Part shown: positions 48,504 through 56,877 of the stretch, piece by piece
Position numbering within the stretch: position 1 is the first letter of the stretch
How the letters are laid out: the number at the start of each line of letters is the position of its first letter
From: VXMO01 sp965219405
GTDB lineage: Bacteria; Chloroflexota; Dehalococcoidia; UBA6926
DNA length: 64,000 bases
Assembly (NCBI GenBank): GCA_965219405.1
Contig: OZ244736.1
Location: 62,001-126,000 of the forward strand
Reading direction: 5' to 3'
Position numbers and translations under genes: made by a program
Notes under the pieces: model-generated
The model's input: only the letters and a program-made list of their open reading frames with translations
Databases searched by the model: none
What the model was told of the DNA's origin: nothing

Positions 48504-48615
48504 TTTAAAGGCCGTTCCGACTCGGCAAGCGTTCCAACATTTTGTTCTTCTTCTGCACTGGAATGCGATTTGCTACCTTGCGGACCCTGCTGTGGGGGCA
48601 AGAGATGCCGGATGG

Positions 48616-48635
48616 ATTCCGGCCTGCGCCGGAAT
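48616..48635. repeat. dRS3-like 20-bp palindrome, copy 8 (CGGC subtype)
   Basis: ATTCCGGC / GCCGGAAT with loop CTGC, in the 160-bp gap between holB and lysA. Confidence 0.85.
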
Positions 48636-48663
48636 GACGGAGGGGGCTGGTATGACGGGTGGG

Positions 48664-49983
48664 TTAGACATCGAGGCGCATGAGGTCTTCGTAGGTTTCG
48701 CGGCGGCGGATGGTGCGGGCCTCGCCATTGGAGACGAGAACGACCTCCGGGCGGGGGTTGGCGTTGTAGGTGGACGACATGGCGATGCAGTACGCGCCGG
48801 AGACGGGGATGGCGAGGATGTCACCGGCGGCGGGTGTTGGCAGGGAGCAGTCGCGGACAAGGATGTCGCCGGATTCGCAGTACTTGCCGGCGATGGTTAC
48901 TGTGATTTCCTCCGCGTCCGCCATGCGGGAGGCGAGGACGGCCTCATACTCCGAGCCGTAGATAGCGGGACGGATATTGTCGCCCATGCCGCCGTCGACG
49001 GAGACGTAGGTGCGGATGTCGGGCAGGAGCTTGGTCGCGCCGACGGTGTAGAGAGCGACGCCCGCCGTGCCCACCATTGAGCGGCCGGGCTCGATGGACA
49101 TGGCGGGGAGCTCAAGACCGTGTACATCACAACCCTGGATGATGGCCTTTGAGATGGTGGCGATGTAGGTGTCCGGGGCGGGGGCTTCGTCCGTAGTGAG
49201 GTAGTTGACGGCAAAGCCGCCGCCGGGGCTGAACATGCGCATGGTGAAGCCGTACTTGTCCTTCATCTGCGCCGCAAATTCCATTGTGACCTGAATGGCC
49301 TCCTCGTACGGCTCAAGCTCAAAGATGGGCGAGCCGAGGTGGAAATGGAGACCGGCAACGTCGAGCCGCGATGATTGCATGGCGCGGGCGATGGCCTCCT
49401 CAGCCTGCCCTGTTTGAATCGCGAGGCCGAACTTGCTGTCGAGCACACCGGTTGTGGTATGGGCGTGTGTGTGGGGATCGACGCCGGGGGAGACGCGGAA
49501 CGAGATGCTCTGCGTTCGTCCCAGGCGCTCAAGGATGGATTCGAGCAAGGCGAGTTCATGGAGGTTATCGACGACGATTGCGGCGATGCCGGACTCGACG
49601 GCCCGTTCAAGCTCCTCCGCACCCTTATTGTTGCCGTGGAAATGGACGTTGGCGGGATCGACGCCCGCGGCCTGCGTCGTTGCCAATTCGCCGCCGCTGA
49701 CAACATCGAATCCGACGCCCTCCTCCGCAAGAAGGCGGAAAAGGGCGACGTTGGAGAAGGCCTTGGAGGCGTAGATGATGGAGCTTTCGCCGGGGTAATG
49801 GGCATCGAGAGCTGTGCGAAAGCGTCGGGCCGAATCACGCAGCTCGGTCTCGTCAAAGACATATAGCGGCGTGCCCTGCGCGCGGGCGAGTTCGACGGCG
49901 TCGAGGCCGGCGATTTCAAGATGGCCGTTGGGGCGGGCCTTGGCGGAGTCGGGGAAGACCGGAAGGGCGTCAGTTCCTCTCAT
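48664..49983 (-). CDS. lysA: Diaminopimelate decarboxylase
   Basis: A 439-residue PLP-fold-III decarboxylase, last step of lysine synthesis. PLP Lys is in IIYASKAFSN (about 66-75); FHGNNKGAEELERA, GLHFHLGSPI, MFSPGGGFAVNY (phosphate) and AGKYCESGDI (active Cys and Glu-Ser-Gly-Asp) follow. The C-terminus has PETGxY-type PVSGAYCIAMSSTYNANPRP. The start is placed at MRGTDALPVFPD. Transcription is on the minus strand, 63 bp after the beta-lactamase-fold gene's stop. Confidence 0.95.
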   Translation of the reverse strand: MRGTDALPVFPDSAKARPNGHLEIAGLDAVELARAQGTPLYVFDETELRDSARRFRTALDAHYPGESSIIYASKAFSNVALFRLLAEEGVGFDVVSGGELATTQAAGVDPANVHFHGNNKGAEELERAVESGIAAIVVDNLHELALLESILERLGRTQSISFRVSPGVDPHTHAHTTTGVLDSKFGLAIQTGQAEEAIARAMQSSRLDVAGLHFHLGSPIFELEPYEEAIQVTMEFAAQMKDKYGFTMRMFSPGGGFAVNYLTTDEAPAPDTYIATISKAIIQGCDVHGLELPAMSIEPGRSMVGTAGVALYTVGATKLLPDIRTYVSVDGGMGDNIRPAIYGSEYEAVLASRMADAEEITVTIAGKYCESGDILVRDCSLPTPAAGDILAIPVSGAYCIAMSSTYNANPRPEVVLVSNGEARTIRRRETYEDLMRLDV

Positions 49984-50046
49984 TCGTGTCAGTTCCTCTT
50001 GTTTGTGAATTCCGCATTTCGAGCCAGGTGGCTTTGTCCATGTTAA

Positions 50047-50889
50047 CTAGGTCAAGCGGTAGGTGTTGCCCGCATCGACTTCGGCGGCCTTGCCCTCGGC
50101 GGTGAGTTTGATGAGGTGGGCGATGATCTGTTCGCGGGCGGCGTTCCAGCGCCATTCCTCAAGGTTGGCTGCGCCGTAGAGCCGTTCACGCATCGCGTCC
50201 ACCTCGGTTACGCCGTCGCGGAGGCATTGCAGGATGGACTCATCGCGGGAATTGCGGTGGCCGATGAGTTCTGCAAGTTTGGCGGCGGGGTCCGTGACGG
50301 GCGTGCCGTGGAACGAGAGCAGAAGATTCGCGTTTTGGTCGGCGAGTTTCCGGAGGGAATTGACGTATGCGGCCATGTCACCGCCCTGATCGAGGTGGAC
50401 GGCGGTTGTGCCGCGGCTGAGGACGCAGTCGCCACTAAAGAGGACGCCGTCCGGTTGGAGGAGGTAGCACATGCTGCCGCCGACGTGACCGGGCGTGGCG
50501 ATGGCGAGGATAGTTTTGCCGCCGCCAAGGTCAAAGGTCTCACTGCCCATGAGTGGCGCGTCCACGACATGGCCGACGGCTTCCGTGATAGCGTCAACGT
50601 CCTCTACGCCGGCGTGGACCGCGATACCGGGAAAGGCTGCGTGGAGGGCGGCAGCGCCTCCGCTGTGTTCCCCAAAGCGGTCTGTGATGAGGAGAACGGC
50701 GGGCGTGGGGGCATCTCCGCGGAGGGTGTTTACGGCTTCTATGACACGTTGGGAGACCTCGTCCTCGTCGTGGCCGGCGTCGATGAGCGCGCCGCCGGTC
50801 TCGCCCCGCACCCAGTAGACGTGGGGGGAGTCGTCATCATCGGGGTGCAGGGTGATGGCAACGACGCCGCTAGCGACTTCAGTGGTCAT
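50047..50889 (-). CDS. Metallo-beta-lactamase-fold protein with altered metal site and C-terminal winged helix
   Basis: A 280-residue LACTB2-like layout: beta-lactamase fold (about 1-205) and a C-terminal winged helix (LRDGVTEVDAMRERLYG ... WNAAREQIIAHLIKL). The HxHxDH motif that normally binds two metals is replaced by TDRFGEHSGG, which keeps only the last His. Later ligands remain (TPGHVGGS, VLFSGDCVL, LLSFHGT). So it may bind one metal or be catalytically different. The 5' end is preceded by GGAGGAATCAC. Normal LACTB2-type proteins act on RNA or thioesters; the substrate is open. Confidence 0.75.
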   Translation of the reverse strand: MTTEVASGVVAITLHPDDDDSPHVYWVRGETGGALIDAGHDEDEVSQRVIEAVNTLRGDAPTPAVLLITDRFGEHSGGAAALHAAFPGIAVHAGVEDVDAITEAVGHVVDAPLMGSETFDLGGGKTILAIATPGHVGGSMCYLLQPDGVLFSGDCVLSRGTTAVHLDQGGDMAAYVNSLRKLADQNANLLLSFHGTPVTDPAAKLAELIGHRNSRDESILQCLRDGVTEVDAMRERLYGAANLEEWRWNAAREQIIAHLIKLTAEGKAAEVDAGNTYRLT

Positions 50890-51084
50890 GTGATTCCTCC
50901 GTGCCGGCGAGCATTGGCGAATTGTACACGCGCAATTTTGGGCGTGGCGTGCAAGAATCCTAAGAAAGCGCGGTGAGGGGTGTCAACGCGAGGCGGCGTC
51001 ATGGGTTCTTCACTGCGTTCAGAATGACATGGCTATTGACGGGCGGTTTGCGTTACGGAGTTTGGTTGGGAAATGGAGATTCAG

Positions 51085-51104
51085 ATTCCCGCCTGCGCGG
51101 GAAT
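51085..51104. repeat. dRS3-like 20-bp palindrome, copy 9 (CCGC subtype)
   Basis: ATTCCCGC / GCGGGAAT, CTGC loop, in the 275-bp gap between two divergent beta-lactamase-fold genes. The same gap holds a TTCACTGCGTTCAGAATGAC repeat-like stretch near 51010 and no evident gene. Confidence 0.85.
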
Positions 51105-51163
51105 GACGGTTGTGGGCGCGGGAATGACGAGAATGGGCGCGGACGGGGAAAGGTGAATAGAGG

Positions 51164-51808
51164 ATGACGCTGACCCACAGCGAGATGGATTTGCGGATCT
51201 TCAGCATGGAGGTTGGGAGTTGGGGGAATAACTGCTACGTGGTGGTGGATCCGCTGCAGAACGCGGCGGCGATCATCGACGCGGCGGCGGATGCTCCCCA
51301 GATTCTCGACGCCGTGGCGGGCCTGGACGTTCTCTATATTCTGACCACGCACGGCCACTCCGATCATTGGGGTGCGCTGGAGGAGGTGTCTGCGGCGCTG
51401 CCCAATGCTGTTGTGGCGGCGACGGCGGGCGACGCAGGAGATCTGCCCGTCGCCCCTGGCCTGCTACTGGATGACGGAGACACACTTCAGATTGGAACTG
51501 CCCCGCTGAGGGTGATCGCGACGCCCGGGCACACGCCGGGGAGCACGTGTTTCATCACGGGGCAACACCTGTTTACGGGTGATACGCTTTTCCCGGGCGG
51601 GCCAGGACATTCACGCAGCCCTGAGAATCTGCGGCAGGAGATCACGAGCATCACGACAACGTTGTACGTGCGACCAGACGAGACAATCGTCTATCCGGGA
51701 CACGGAGCGGGAACGACGATAGGCGAGAGCAAGGCTGAATACGCAATGTTTGCGGCCAGGCCGCATCCTGATGATCTGCACGGCGACGTGCTGTGGCTGG
51801 AATCGTGA
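51164..51808 (+). CDS. Metallo-beta-lactamase-fold hydrolase, glyoxalase II type
   Basis: A 214-residue hydrolase with an intact metal site: THGHSDHWG (HxHxDH), ATPGHTPGS, FTGDTLFPGG and VYPGHGAGT. The length and spacing match hydroxyacylglutathione-hydrolase-like or persulfide-dioxygenase-like proteins; C-terminal substrate helices of true GloB are missing. It is divergent from the degenerate paralogue at 50047. Its stop overlaps upstream sequence of the M16 frame, whose real start lies 65 bp on. Confidence 0.87.
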   Translation: MTLTHSEMDLRIFSMEVGSWGNNCYVVVDPLQNAAAIIDAAADAPQILDAVAGLDVLYILTTHGHSDHWGALEEVSAALPNAVVAATAGDAGDLPVAPGLLLDDGDTLQIGTAPLRVIATPGHTPGSTCFITGQHLFTGDTLFPGGPGHSRSPENLRQEITSITTTLYVRPDETIVYPGHGAGTTIGESKAEYAMFAARPHPDDLHGDVLWLES

Positions 51809-51873
51809 CCCGGGCGCAAGGTGGCGGCGGAACCCGCGCGCTCCCAACTTCCACGACCATTGGCGGGTACACG

Positions 51874-53157
51874 ATGACCGAGGAGCTTGCCCCGTATACG
51901 AAGAGCGTTCTGCCGAATGGCATCCGGCTACTTACAGCATCGATGCCGGCGACGCGCGCGGTCTCGATTGCATTCTACGTCGGCACCGGCTCCCGATTTG
52001 AGCACGAGGCCGAGTCCGGAGCGTCGCATTTCCTGGAGCACATCCTTTTCAAGGGCACGGAGCGGCGTCCGCTGGCGCAGGACGTGTCCGAGACCATCGA
52101 GCGCGTGGGCGGGTTCATGAACGCGAGCACCGACCGCGAAGTGACGGTTTATTGGGCACGCGTGGCGCGGCCTCATCTTTCGATCGGCATCGATATTTTG
52201 TCGGACATGCTCTTGAACTCGACGTTCCCGGCAGAGGAGATCGAGAAGGAGCGCGACGTTATTCTCGAGGAGATCCACACGTCCGTCGATTCTCCGGCGC
52301 AGCAGGTGTTTCACATGGCGGACAAGATCATGTGGCCGGATCAGCCTCTCGGGCGGGATATCGCCGGGACGGAGGAGAGCATCCGGGAGCTTTCGCGGGA
52401 CACGATCACGTCCTATATGCGAGAGCAATATGATCCTTCTCAGGTCGTGATGGCGGTGGCGGGTCAGATTGAGCACGCGGAGATTGAGCAGGTAGTCGGG
52501 GAGTTGTTGGAGGGGTGGCCGTCCGGGAAACCGCGCCCGATGTCGCCCGTGGATGACAAGCTGCCGGAGAGCCGGGTCGCCCTGGAATACCGCAAGACGG
52601 AGCAAGCCAATATCTGCCTGATGTTTCCGGGGATGTCAGCACACGATCCGGACCGGCGCGCACTGTGGCTGCTGAACGCGATTCTCGGCGACGGTATGGC
52701 GTGCCGCCTCTTTCTTGAGCTGCGTGAGCGGATGGGCATCGTCTATGAGGTGGACACGGATGTGATGTATCTGCAGGACACGGGCGCAATGGCGGTCTTC
52801 GCAGGAACGGTTCCGCAGCGCGGGCCGCAGGCGTTGGAGGCCGTCGTCAAAGAACTGGATCGAGCGACGCGGGACATCACCCAGAATGAACTTGAACGCG
52901 CGCGGGAGTTGTCCAAGGGGCGGATGCTACTGCGCCTGGAGGATACCCGCAGCATCTCAAGCTGGCTGGGCGGACAGGAGATCACCTTTGGGCATATCGA
53001 AACCCCGGAGGAGGTCGTCGAACAGTTGGACAGCATCACCGTGGATGACGTGCAACGCGTCGCGCGGCGTGTTTTCGACCCGGAACGATATCGCCTTACC
53101 GTCGTCGGGCCGTATCGGAGTGACCGCAGGTTCAGGAACATCATCGAGGGGCGTTAG
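51874..53157 (+). CDS. M16-family zinc peptidase
   Basis: A 427-residue pitrilysin-type protease. HFLEH (His52-Glu55-His56) and the third ligand in VILEEIHT (about Glu132/133) form the inverted zinc site, and the second half carries the M16C domain with QANICLMFPGMSAHDPDRR and FLELRERMGIVYEVDTDV. ATG at 51874 is the likely start (MTEELAPYTKSVLPNGIRL); an upstream frame overlaps the previous gene. The family usually cleaves short peptides or processes precursors. It is transcribed with the small 53158 protein, which starts right after its stop. Confidence 0.92.
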   Translation: MTEELAPYTKSVLPNGIRLLTASMPATRAVSIAFYVGTGSRFEHEAESGASHFLEHILFKGTERRPLAQDVSETIERVGGFMNASTDREVTVYWARVARPHLSIGIDILSDMLLNSTFPAEEIEKERDVILEEIHTSVDSPAQQVFHMADKIMWPDQPLGRDIAGTEESIRELSRDTITSYMREQYDPSQVVMAVAGQIEHAEIEQVVGELLEGWPSGKPRPMSPVDDKLPESRVALEYRKTEQANICLMFPGMSAHDPDRRALWLLNAILGDGMACRLFLELRERMGIVYEVDTDVMYLQDTGAMAVFAGTVPQRGPQALEAVVKELDRATRDITQNELERARELSKGRMLLRLEDTRSISSWLGGQEITFGHIETPEEVVEQLDSITVDDVQRVARRVFDPERYRLTVVGPYRSDRRFRNIIEGR

Positions 53158-53430
53158 ATGGCGGCCATGATGAGAAGGCTCACCCAGGTACTCACCGTCG
53201 TCGTCATTCTTGCGGTGCTCTACGAGGAATTGCGTAAGGATCCGGATAGTGAACGCTGGCATGGGCGCGTGCTTGGATTCGTGCCCTACGATCTCAGACC
53301 ACCGAGCCTTCGGCAGATACGTGAAACGTATTGGAACCCAAAGGACCCGCGCATCTTTCCCGGGCGGGTAGCCGGCATCGGGTGGGGCGTCAATTTCGCC
53401 GCTCTCTTTGATCGCGTCAGCCGGATGTAG
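53158..53430 (+). CDS. Small DUF5808-like membrane protein
   Basis: A 90-residue protein: an N-terminal hydrophobic helix (about 8-22), then RETYWNPKDPRIFPGRVAGI followed by GWGVNFAALF, matching the WNPxDxRIF...G.G..NF pattern of DUF5808 proteins. Its ATG directly abuts the M16 stop. Function is unknown; membrane-anchored and cotranscribed with the protease. Confidence 0.7.
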   Translation: MAAMMRRLTQVLTVVVILAVLYEELRKDPDSERWHGRVLGFVPYDLRPPSLRQIRETYWNPKDPRIFPGRVAGIGWGVNFAALFDRVSRM

Positions 53431-53547
53431 GGGGGAGCCTCTCTGCTCCCTCACCCAGGGTAGATGACTCCTGGAGGGATACCCTCTGCATAACCTTCCT
53501 TCACCAGTGGTAGCGGGTATTTTTCGATGGTGCCCCCTACCCCCAAC

Positions 53548-53567
53548 CCTCCCCCTGCGGGGGGAGG
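53548..53567 (+). terminator. Hairpin after the DUF5808-like gene
   Basis: CCTCCCCC and GGGGGAGG with TGCG loop, in a C/G-rich stretch that resembles widespread intergenic repeats. It could terminate the protease pair; no U-tract. Confidence 0.45.
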
Positions 53568-53588
53568 AATTGAGGTGTTATGTCGATA

Positions 53589-53610
53589 GTGGACTTGTGC
53601 TATAGTCCAC
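53589..53610 (+). promoter_or_regulatory. Palindrome over a -10 box, candidate operator
   Basis: GTGGACT (53589-53595) is inverted as AGTCCAC (53604-53610) eight bases apart. TATAGT (53601-53606), a plausible -10, overlaps the right arm. The start of the zinc-ribbon gene lies 44 bases further. A DNA-binding regulator that overlaps the promoter is possible. Confidence 0.4.
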
Positions 53611-53653
53611 GCGGTACCTGTTTGGGACCAACGGGGAGTGGGGGTAGACCGTC

Positions 53654-53998
53654 ATGACGTTCAGCGACCGCACGCTGACGTGCTCCGAATGCGGGAACGA
53701 TTACGTCTTTACTTCGGGCGAACAGCAATACTATTCGGATCGGGGCTTTCAGAACGAGCCAAAGAGGTGCCACGCCTGCCGCGTTGTACGCCGCGCGGAC
53801 ATGGCGCGGCGACGGGAGACACGTGATGCGGCGCCGGTAGAGGAGGATCGGCCTCGACGGCAGATGTATCCGGCGACATGCGCGGAATGCGGGCGTGAGA
53901 CGGAAGTGCCGTTCGAGCCGCGCGGAATTCGGCCCGTTTATTGCGCCACGTGCTTCACTCGGCAACGGAACTCGCCACCCGGCCGCTTCCGCGACTGA
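53654..53998 (+). CDS. Zinc-ribbon protein (zf-trcl type) with second CxxC pair
   Basis: A 114-residue protein. N-terminal LTCSECGNDYVFTSGEQQYY and NEPKRCHACR match the zf-trcl ribbon (Cys-x2-Cys ... Cys-x2-Cys). A basic linker follows (about 45-70), then a second ribbon, ATCAECGRETEVPFEPRG with VYCATC. Such proteins are presumed nucleic-acid or RNA-polymerase-binding; no enzymatic motif. It is followed by rpsU 145 bp on. Confidence 0.85.
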   Translation: MTFSDRTLTCSECGNDYVFTSGEQQYYSDRGFQNEPKRCHACRVVRRADMARRRETRDAAPVEEDRPRRQMYPATCAECGRETEVPFEPRGIRPVYCATCFTRQRNSPPGRFRD

Positions 53999-54142
53999 AC
54001 CCACTGAGCAGCCGTTTTTGTCCCGTTCCTTACTGAGACTGTGCTATTAATGGACGGGTGGCCGCGCGCGGCGTGGCATTGCTCCCAGCAACAATGTGGG
54101 CGACAAGAACGTATTGAGAACTGAAACGGAGGGGCGTGGCGA

Positions 54143-54316
54143 ATGACGTATGTAGTCCTGCGTGAGAGTGAGAGCCAGGAGCAGTTAATCAAACGGTTCC
54201 GTTCCGTGGTTGAGCGTTCCGGCATCCTGAGGCAGGCCAAAGAAAAGCGCCACTTCATCTCCAAGCAGGAACGAGCGCGACTAAAGGCCCGCAAAGCGCG
54301 GCGCCGCCGCAATTAG
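54143..54316 (+). CDS. rpsU: 30S ribosomal protein S21
   Basis: A 57-residue S21: MTYVVLRESESQEQLIKRFR opens with VxVxExE..., followed by the conserved RFRSVVERSGILRQAKEKRH and a Lys/Arg-rich tail. S21 binds 16S rRNA near the anti-Shine-Dalgarno site and aids initiation. It is short enough to be missed by size cut-offs. ACGGAGGGGC upstream is a good ribosome site. Confidence 0.93.
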   Translation: MTYVVLRESESQEQLIKRFRSVVERSGILRQAKEKRHFISKQERARLKARKARRRRN

Positions 54317-54345
54317 CACGAGCGCATGGCCTGAGACGAACGACC

Positions 54346-55191
54346 ATGACTCAATCACATTCTGCTTCTGTACCCGCAAACTCGGCCGAGGACTACTCCT
54401 TCAATGCGTTTGCCCGGCAACCCTTTTACCAGGAAGAAAACAGCCGACTAATCGATCTGATCGGATTGGAGACCGGTAATCGCGTCATCGATCTCGCCTG
54501 CGGTCCGGGTGAAATCACGCGAAAGATCCTGGACAAGGTACGCGGGGACGGGGCGTGGATTTTGGGCGTGGATTTGTCACCGGAGACTCTGGAGGAGGCG
54601 CGGCGGCAGTTCACCGACGTGACGGACGCCGAGGTCTCTTTCGAGAATGCGCCGGCCGAGGATCTTTCAGACATCATCTCAGAGCCGGTTGACGCCGTCG
54701 TTTTCTGCAATGCGATCCACCTTGTGGACAACAAGCCGGATGTGCTTGCGGGAATCAGGGGCGCACTCAAACTCGGTGGCATGTTTGCGTTCAACAGCAC
54801 GTTCTATACGGGCTCAATCGTGAAGGACACGGATCCGTTCTACCGCCGGTGGATGATGCGCTCGTTGCGTCTACTCAAGTCGGAACACGGTTTGAGCCCT
54901 GTGAAGAACAAGGTGATGGCGCGGCAGCAGTTGACGCCTGAGGAGTACAAGGCTCTGCTAACGGATGCCGGTTTCAGCATCCGCGAGGAACGCATAATTC
55001 CGATCGAGGTGCCGATTGAGGGGTGGCTTTCCATCTGCTCATTCTCTGACTTCGTGGAAGGGGCGTTGCCGGGCGTGCAGATAGAAACGGCAAGCGAGGT
55101 GCTGCGCGCGACCATTCGCGAGACGTTCCGTGACATGGAACTGTCCTTCGTTCCTCGCAACTGGCTCGAAATCGTGGCCGTGCGCGACTAG
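54346..55191 (+). CDS. Class I SAM-dependent methyltransferase
   Basis: A 281-residue Rossmann-fold methyltransferase. Motif I is VIDLACGPGEITRKIL (about 48-63), followed by ILGVDLSPETLEEAR (motif II), NAPAEDLSD and DAVVFCNAIHLVD (motif III/post). The AdoMet-binding acidic residue and GxGxG-like loop are present. No acceptor is indicated; similar small-molecule methyltransferases include UbiE-like and arsenite-type enzymes. 30 bp after rpsU's stop. Confidence 0.87.
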   Translation: MTQSHSASVPANSAEDYSFNAFARQPFYQEENSRLIDLIGLETGNRVIDLACGPGEITRKILDKVRGDGAWILGVDLSPETLEEARRQFTDVTDAEVSFENAPAEDLSDIISEPVDAVVFCNAIHLVDNKPDVLAGIRGALKLGGMFAFNSTFYTGSIVKDTDPFYRRWMMRSLRLLKSEHGLSPVKNKVMARQQLTPEEYKALLTDAGFSIREERIIPIEVPIEGWLSICSFSDFVEGALPGVQIETASEVLRATIRETFRDMELSFVPRNWLEIVAVRD

Positions 55192-55224
55192 CGTCGCGGC
55201 ATACCCCGGGCGGAGACCTTTCCG

Positions 55225-55731
55225 ATGCCGGACATCACCCCCGATGAGTTTCGCCGTGTGATGGGTCGGCTCGCCACCGGCGTCACCATCGTCACAACCC
55301 GAGCAGGCGATGATGCGCATGGCACAACAATGAGCGCAGTTTGTTCGGTATCGTTGCAGCCGCAGCTCGTGCTCGTCTGCGTCGACCATGAATCGGATAT
55401 TCATACGCTCATACAGGAAAGCGGCGTTTTCGCCGTGAATATGCTGCACGAAGGGCAGGCAAGTTTGGCCGTCGAGTTGTCCCACAAGGGCACGCCCGAA
55501 CAGCAGGCGGCCCACCAGCTGGAGAACCTGCCCCATCGAAACGGTGAAACGGGCGCGCCACTCCTGGAAGATAGTCTGGCTTATGTGGAGTGTCGCGTGG
55601 AGAACACCCTCGAGGCGGGAGATCACACGATTTACGTTGGCTCAGTCGTTGCGGCAGGCGTGAGTCACCGCGCTGATCGGCCGTTGCTGCACTATGAAGG
55701 TCAATACGAATCGCTAAGTAGGGATAGATAG
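55225..55731 (+). CDS. Flavin reductase family protein
   Basis: A 168-residue FMN-binding split-barrel protein of the flavin:NAD(P)H oxidoreductase group. FRRVMGRLATGVTIVTTRAG opens, then GTTMSAVCSVSLQPQLVLVC, HEGQASLAVELSHKG and the C-terminal HYEGQYESLSRDR. In two-component monooxygenases the partner supplies reduced flavin; no monooxygenase is adjacent. It lies at the upstream edge of the ribosomal operon but has its own stop 13 bases before the rpsL promoter. Confidence 0.85.
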   Translation: MPDITPDEFRRVMGRLATGVTIVTTRAGDDAHGTTMSAVCSVSLQPQLVLVCVDHESDIHTLIQESGVFAVNMLHEGQASLAVELSHKGTPEQQAAHQLENLPHRNGETGAPLLEDSLAYVECRVENTLEAGDHTIYVGSVVAAGVSHRADRPLLHYEGQYESLSRDR

Positions 55732-55743
55732 CATCCAACTTTG

Positions 55744-55772
55744 TTGACAGCGATTCCGTTCCTACCTACAAT
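55744..55772 (+). promoter_or_regulatory. Strong promoter of the str/S10 ribosomal operon
   Basis: TTGACA (55744-55749), 17-bp spacer, TACAAT (55767-55772). The leader to rpsL is about 180 nt and holds hairpins at 55783-55801 (GCGCTCCCT / AGGGACGC) and 55929-55941 (TGCCC / GGGCA). These could mediate autoregulation by a ribosomal protein, but no known binding site is identified. Confidence 0.8.
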
Positions 55773-55959
55773 TTGAAGTCGCGCTCCCTATGAGGGACGC
55801 AAGGTATTTGTGCCTGTTTTTCGTGTTTGGCAACACGGATGGTGGGAGCAGGCTCAGTCCCTGCCTTTCACGGACGTGGGATTGGGCAGAGGAAGCCAAG
55901 AGAAGCAGAGAAATGCGTCTGCGCGTGCCCAGCGGGCATGACAAGAGGAAAGTGACGGG

Positions 55960-56370
55960 ATGCCGACAGTCAATCAGTTGGTACGTAGGGGTCGAAAGCG
56001 ACCGCGGACGAAGTCAAAGGCGCCCGCCCTGCAGGTGAGCTATAACGCGCTTACAAACAGGGTTGTGCGGAACCAGCCGTCGCCTCAGAAGCGGGGTGTC
56101 TGCACGCAGGTCCGGACAATGACGCCCAAGAAGCCGAACTCCGCGCTGCGCAAGATTGCCCGCGTACGGTTGACGAACGGAACAGAGGTCACTGCCTATA
56201 TTCCCGGCGAAGGACACAACCTGCAGGAGCACTCAACGGTGCTGATTCGTGGGGGTCGTGTTAAGGATCTGCCCGGCGTCCGCTATCACATCATCCGCGG
56301 CGCTCTGGATTCCGGTGGGGTCAATGGTCGCAAACGGGGCCGCAGCAAGTACGGAGCGAAGAGAAACTAA
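55960..56370 (+). CDS. rpsL: 30S ribosomal protein S12
   Basis: A 136-residue S12, decoding-centre protein. The streptomycin-site loop is TPKKPNSALRKIARVRLTNG and IPGEGHNLQEHSTVLIRGG, both with wild-type residues. It heads the operon, three bases before rpsG's ATG. Confidence 0.98.
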   Translation: MPTVNQLVRRGRKRPRTKSKAPALQVSYNALTNRVVRNQPSPQKRGVCTQVRTMTPKKPNSALRKIARVRLTNGTEVTAYIPGEGHNLQEHSTVLIRGGRVKDLPGVRYHIIRGALDSGGVNGRKRGRSKYGAKRN

Positions 56371-56373
56371 CCC

Positions 56374-56841
56374 ATGTCACGACGTCGTCGCGCTATCAAG
56401 CGCCCCATCTTGGCCGACCCACGCTACGGCAGCGTGCTAGTGACGCGGTTCACGAACCGTGTGATGCAGCGCGGCAAGAAGAACACGGCGCGGAGCATTG
56501 TCTACGGCGCGCTGGCAAATATCGCCTCCAACGGGGATGACCCCATCGAGACGTTCGAGCGAGCGATACGCAACGCAACACCGCTGCTGCAGGTCCGGCC
56601 CCGGCGCGTGGGCGGCGCGACATACCAGGTGCCCGTAGAGGTGCGGGGTGAACGGGGGCTGACGCTGTCCATGCGGTGGATCATTGATTCCGCCCGTCAG
56701 CGGAGCGGCCGGCCGATGCTCGACAAGCTGACAAATGAGATTACGGAAGCGGCACAGGGACAGGGCAACGCGGTTCGCCGCCGTGAAGAAATGCACCGAA
56801 TGGCAGAAGCCAACCGCGCCTTTGCGCACTACCGTTGGTGA
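56374..56841 (+). CDS. rpsG: 30S ribosomal protein S7
   Basis: A 155-residue S7, nucleating the 30S head. It shows MSRRRRAIKRPILADPRYGS, LVTRFTNRVMQRGKKNTA, YQVPVEVRGERGLTLSMRW and the ending FAHYRW. Follows rpsL by 3 bp. Confidence 0.98.
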   Translation: MSRRRRAIKRPILADPRYGSVLVTRFTNRVMQRGKKNTARSIVYGALANIASNGDDPIETFERAIRNATPLLQVRPRRVGGATYQVPVEVRGERGLTLSMRWIIDSARQRSGRPMLDKLTNEITEAAQGQGNAVRRREEMHRMAEANRAFAHYRW

Positions 56842-56877
56842 AGCGGACTATCTGACTCAGCACAGGGAAAAACTGAA

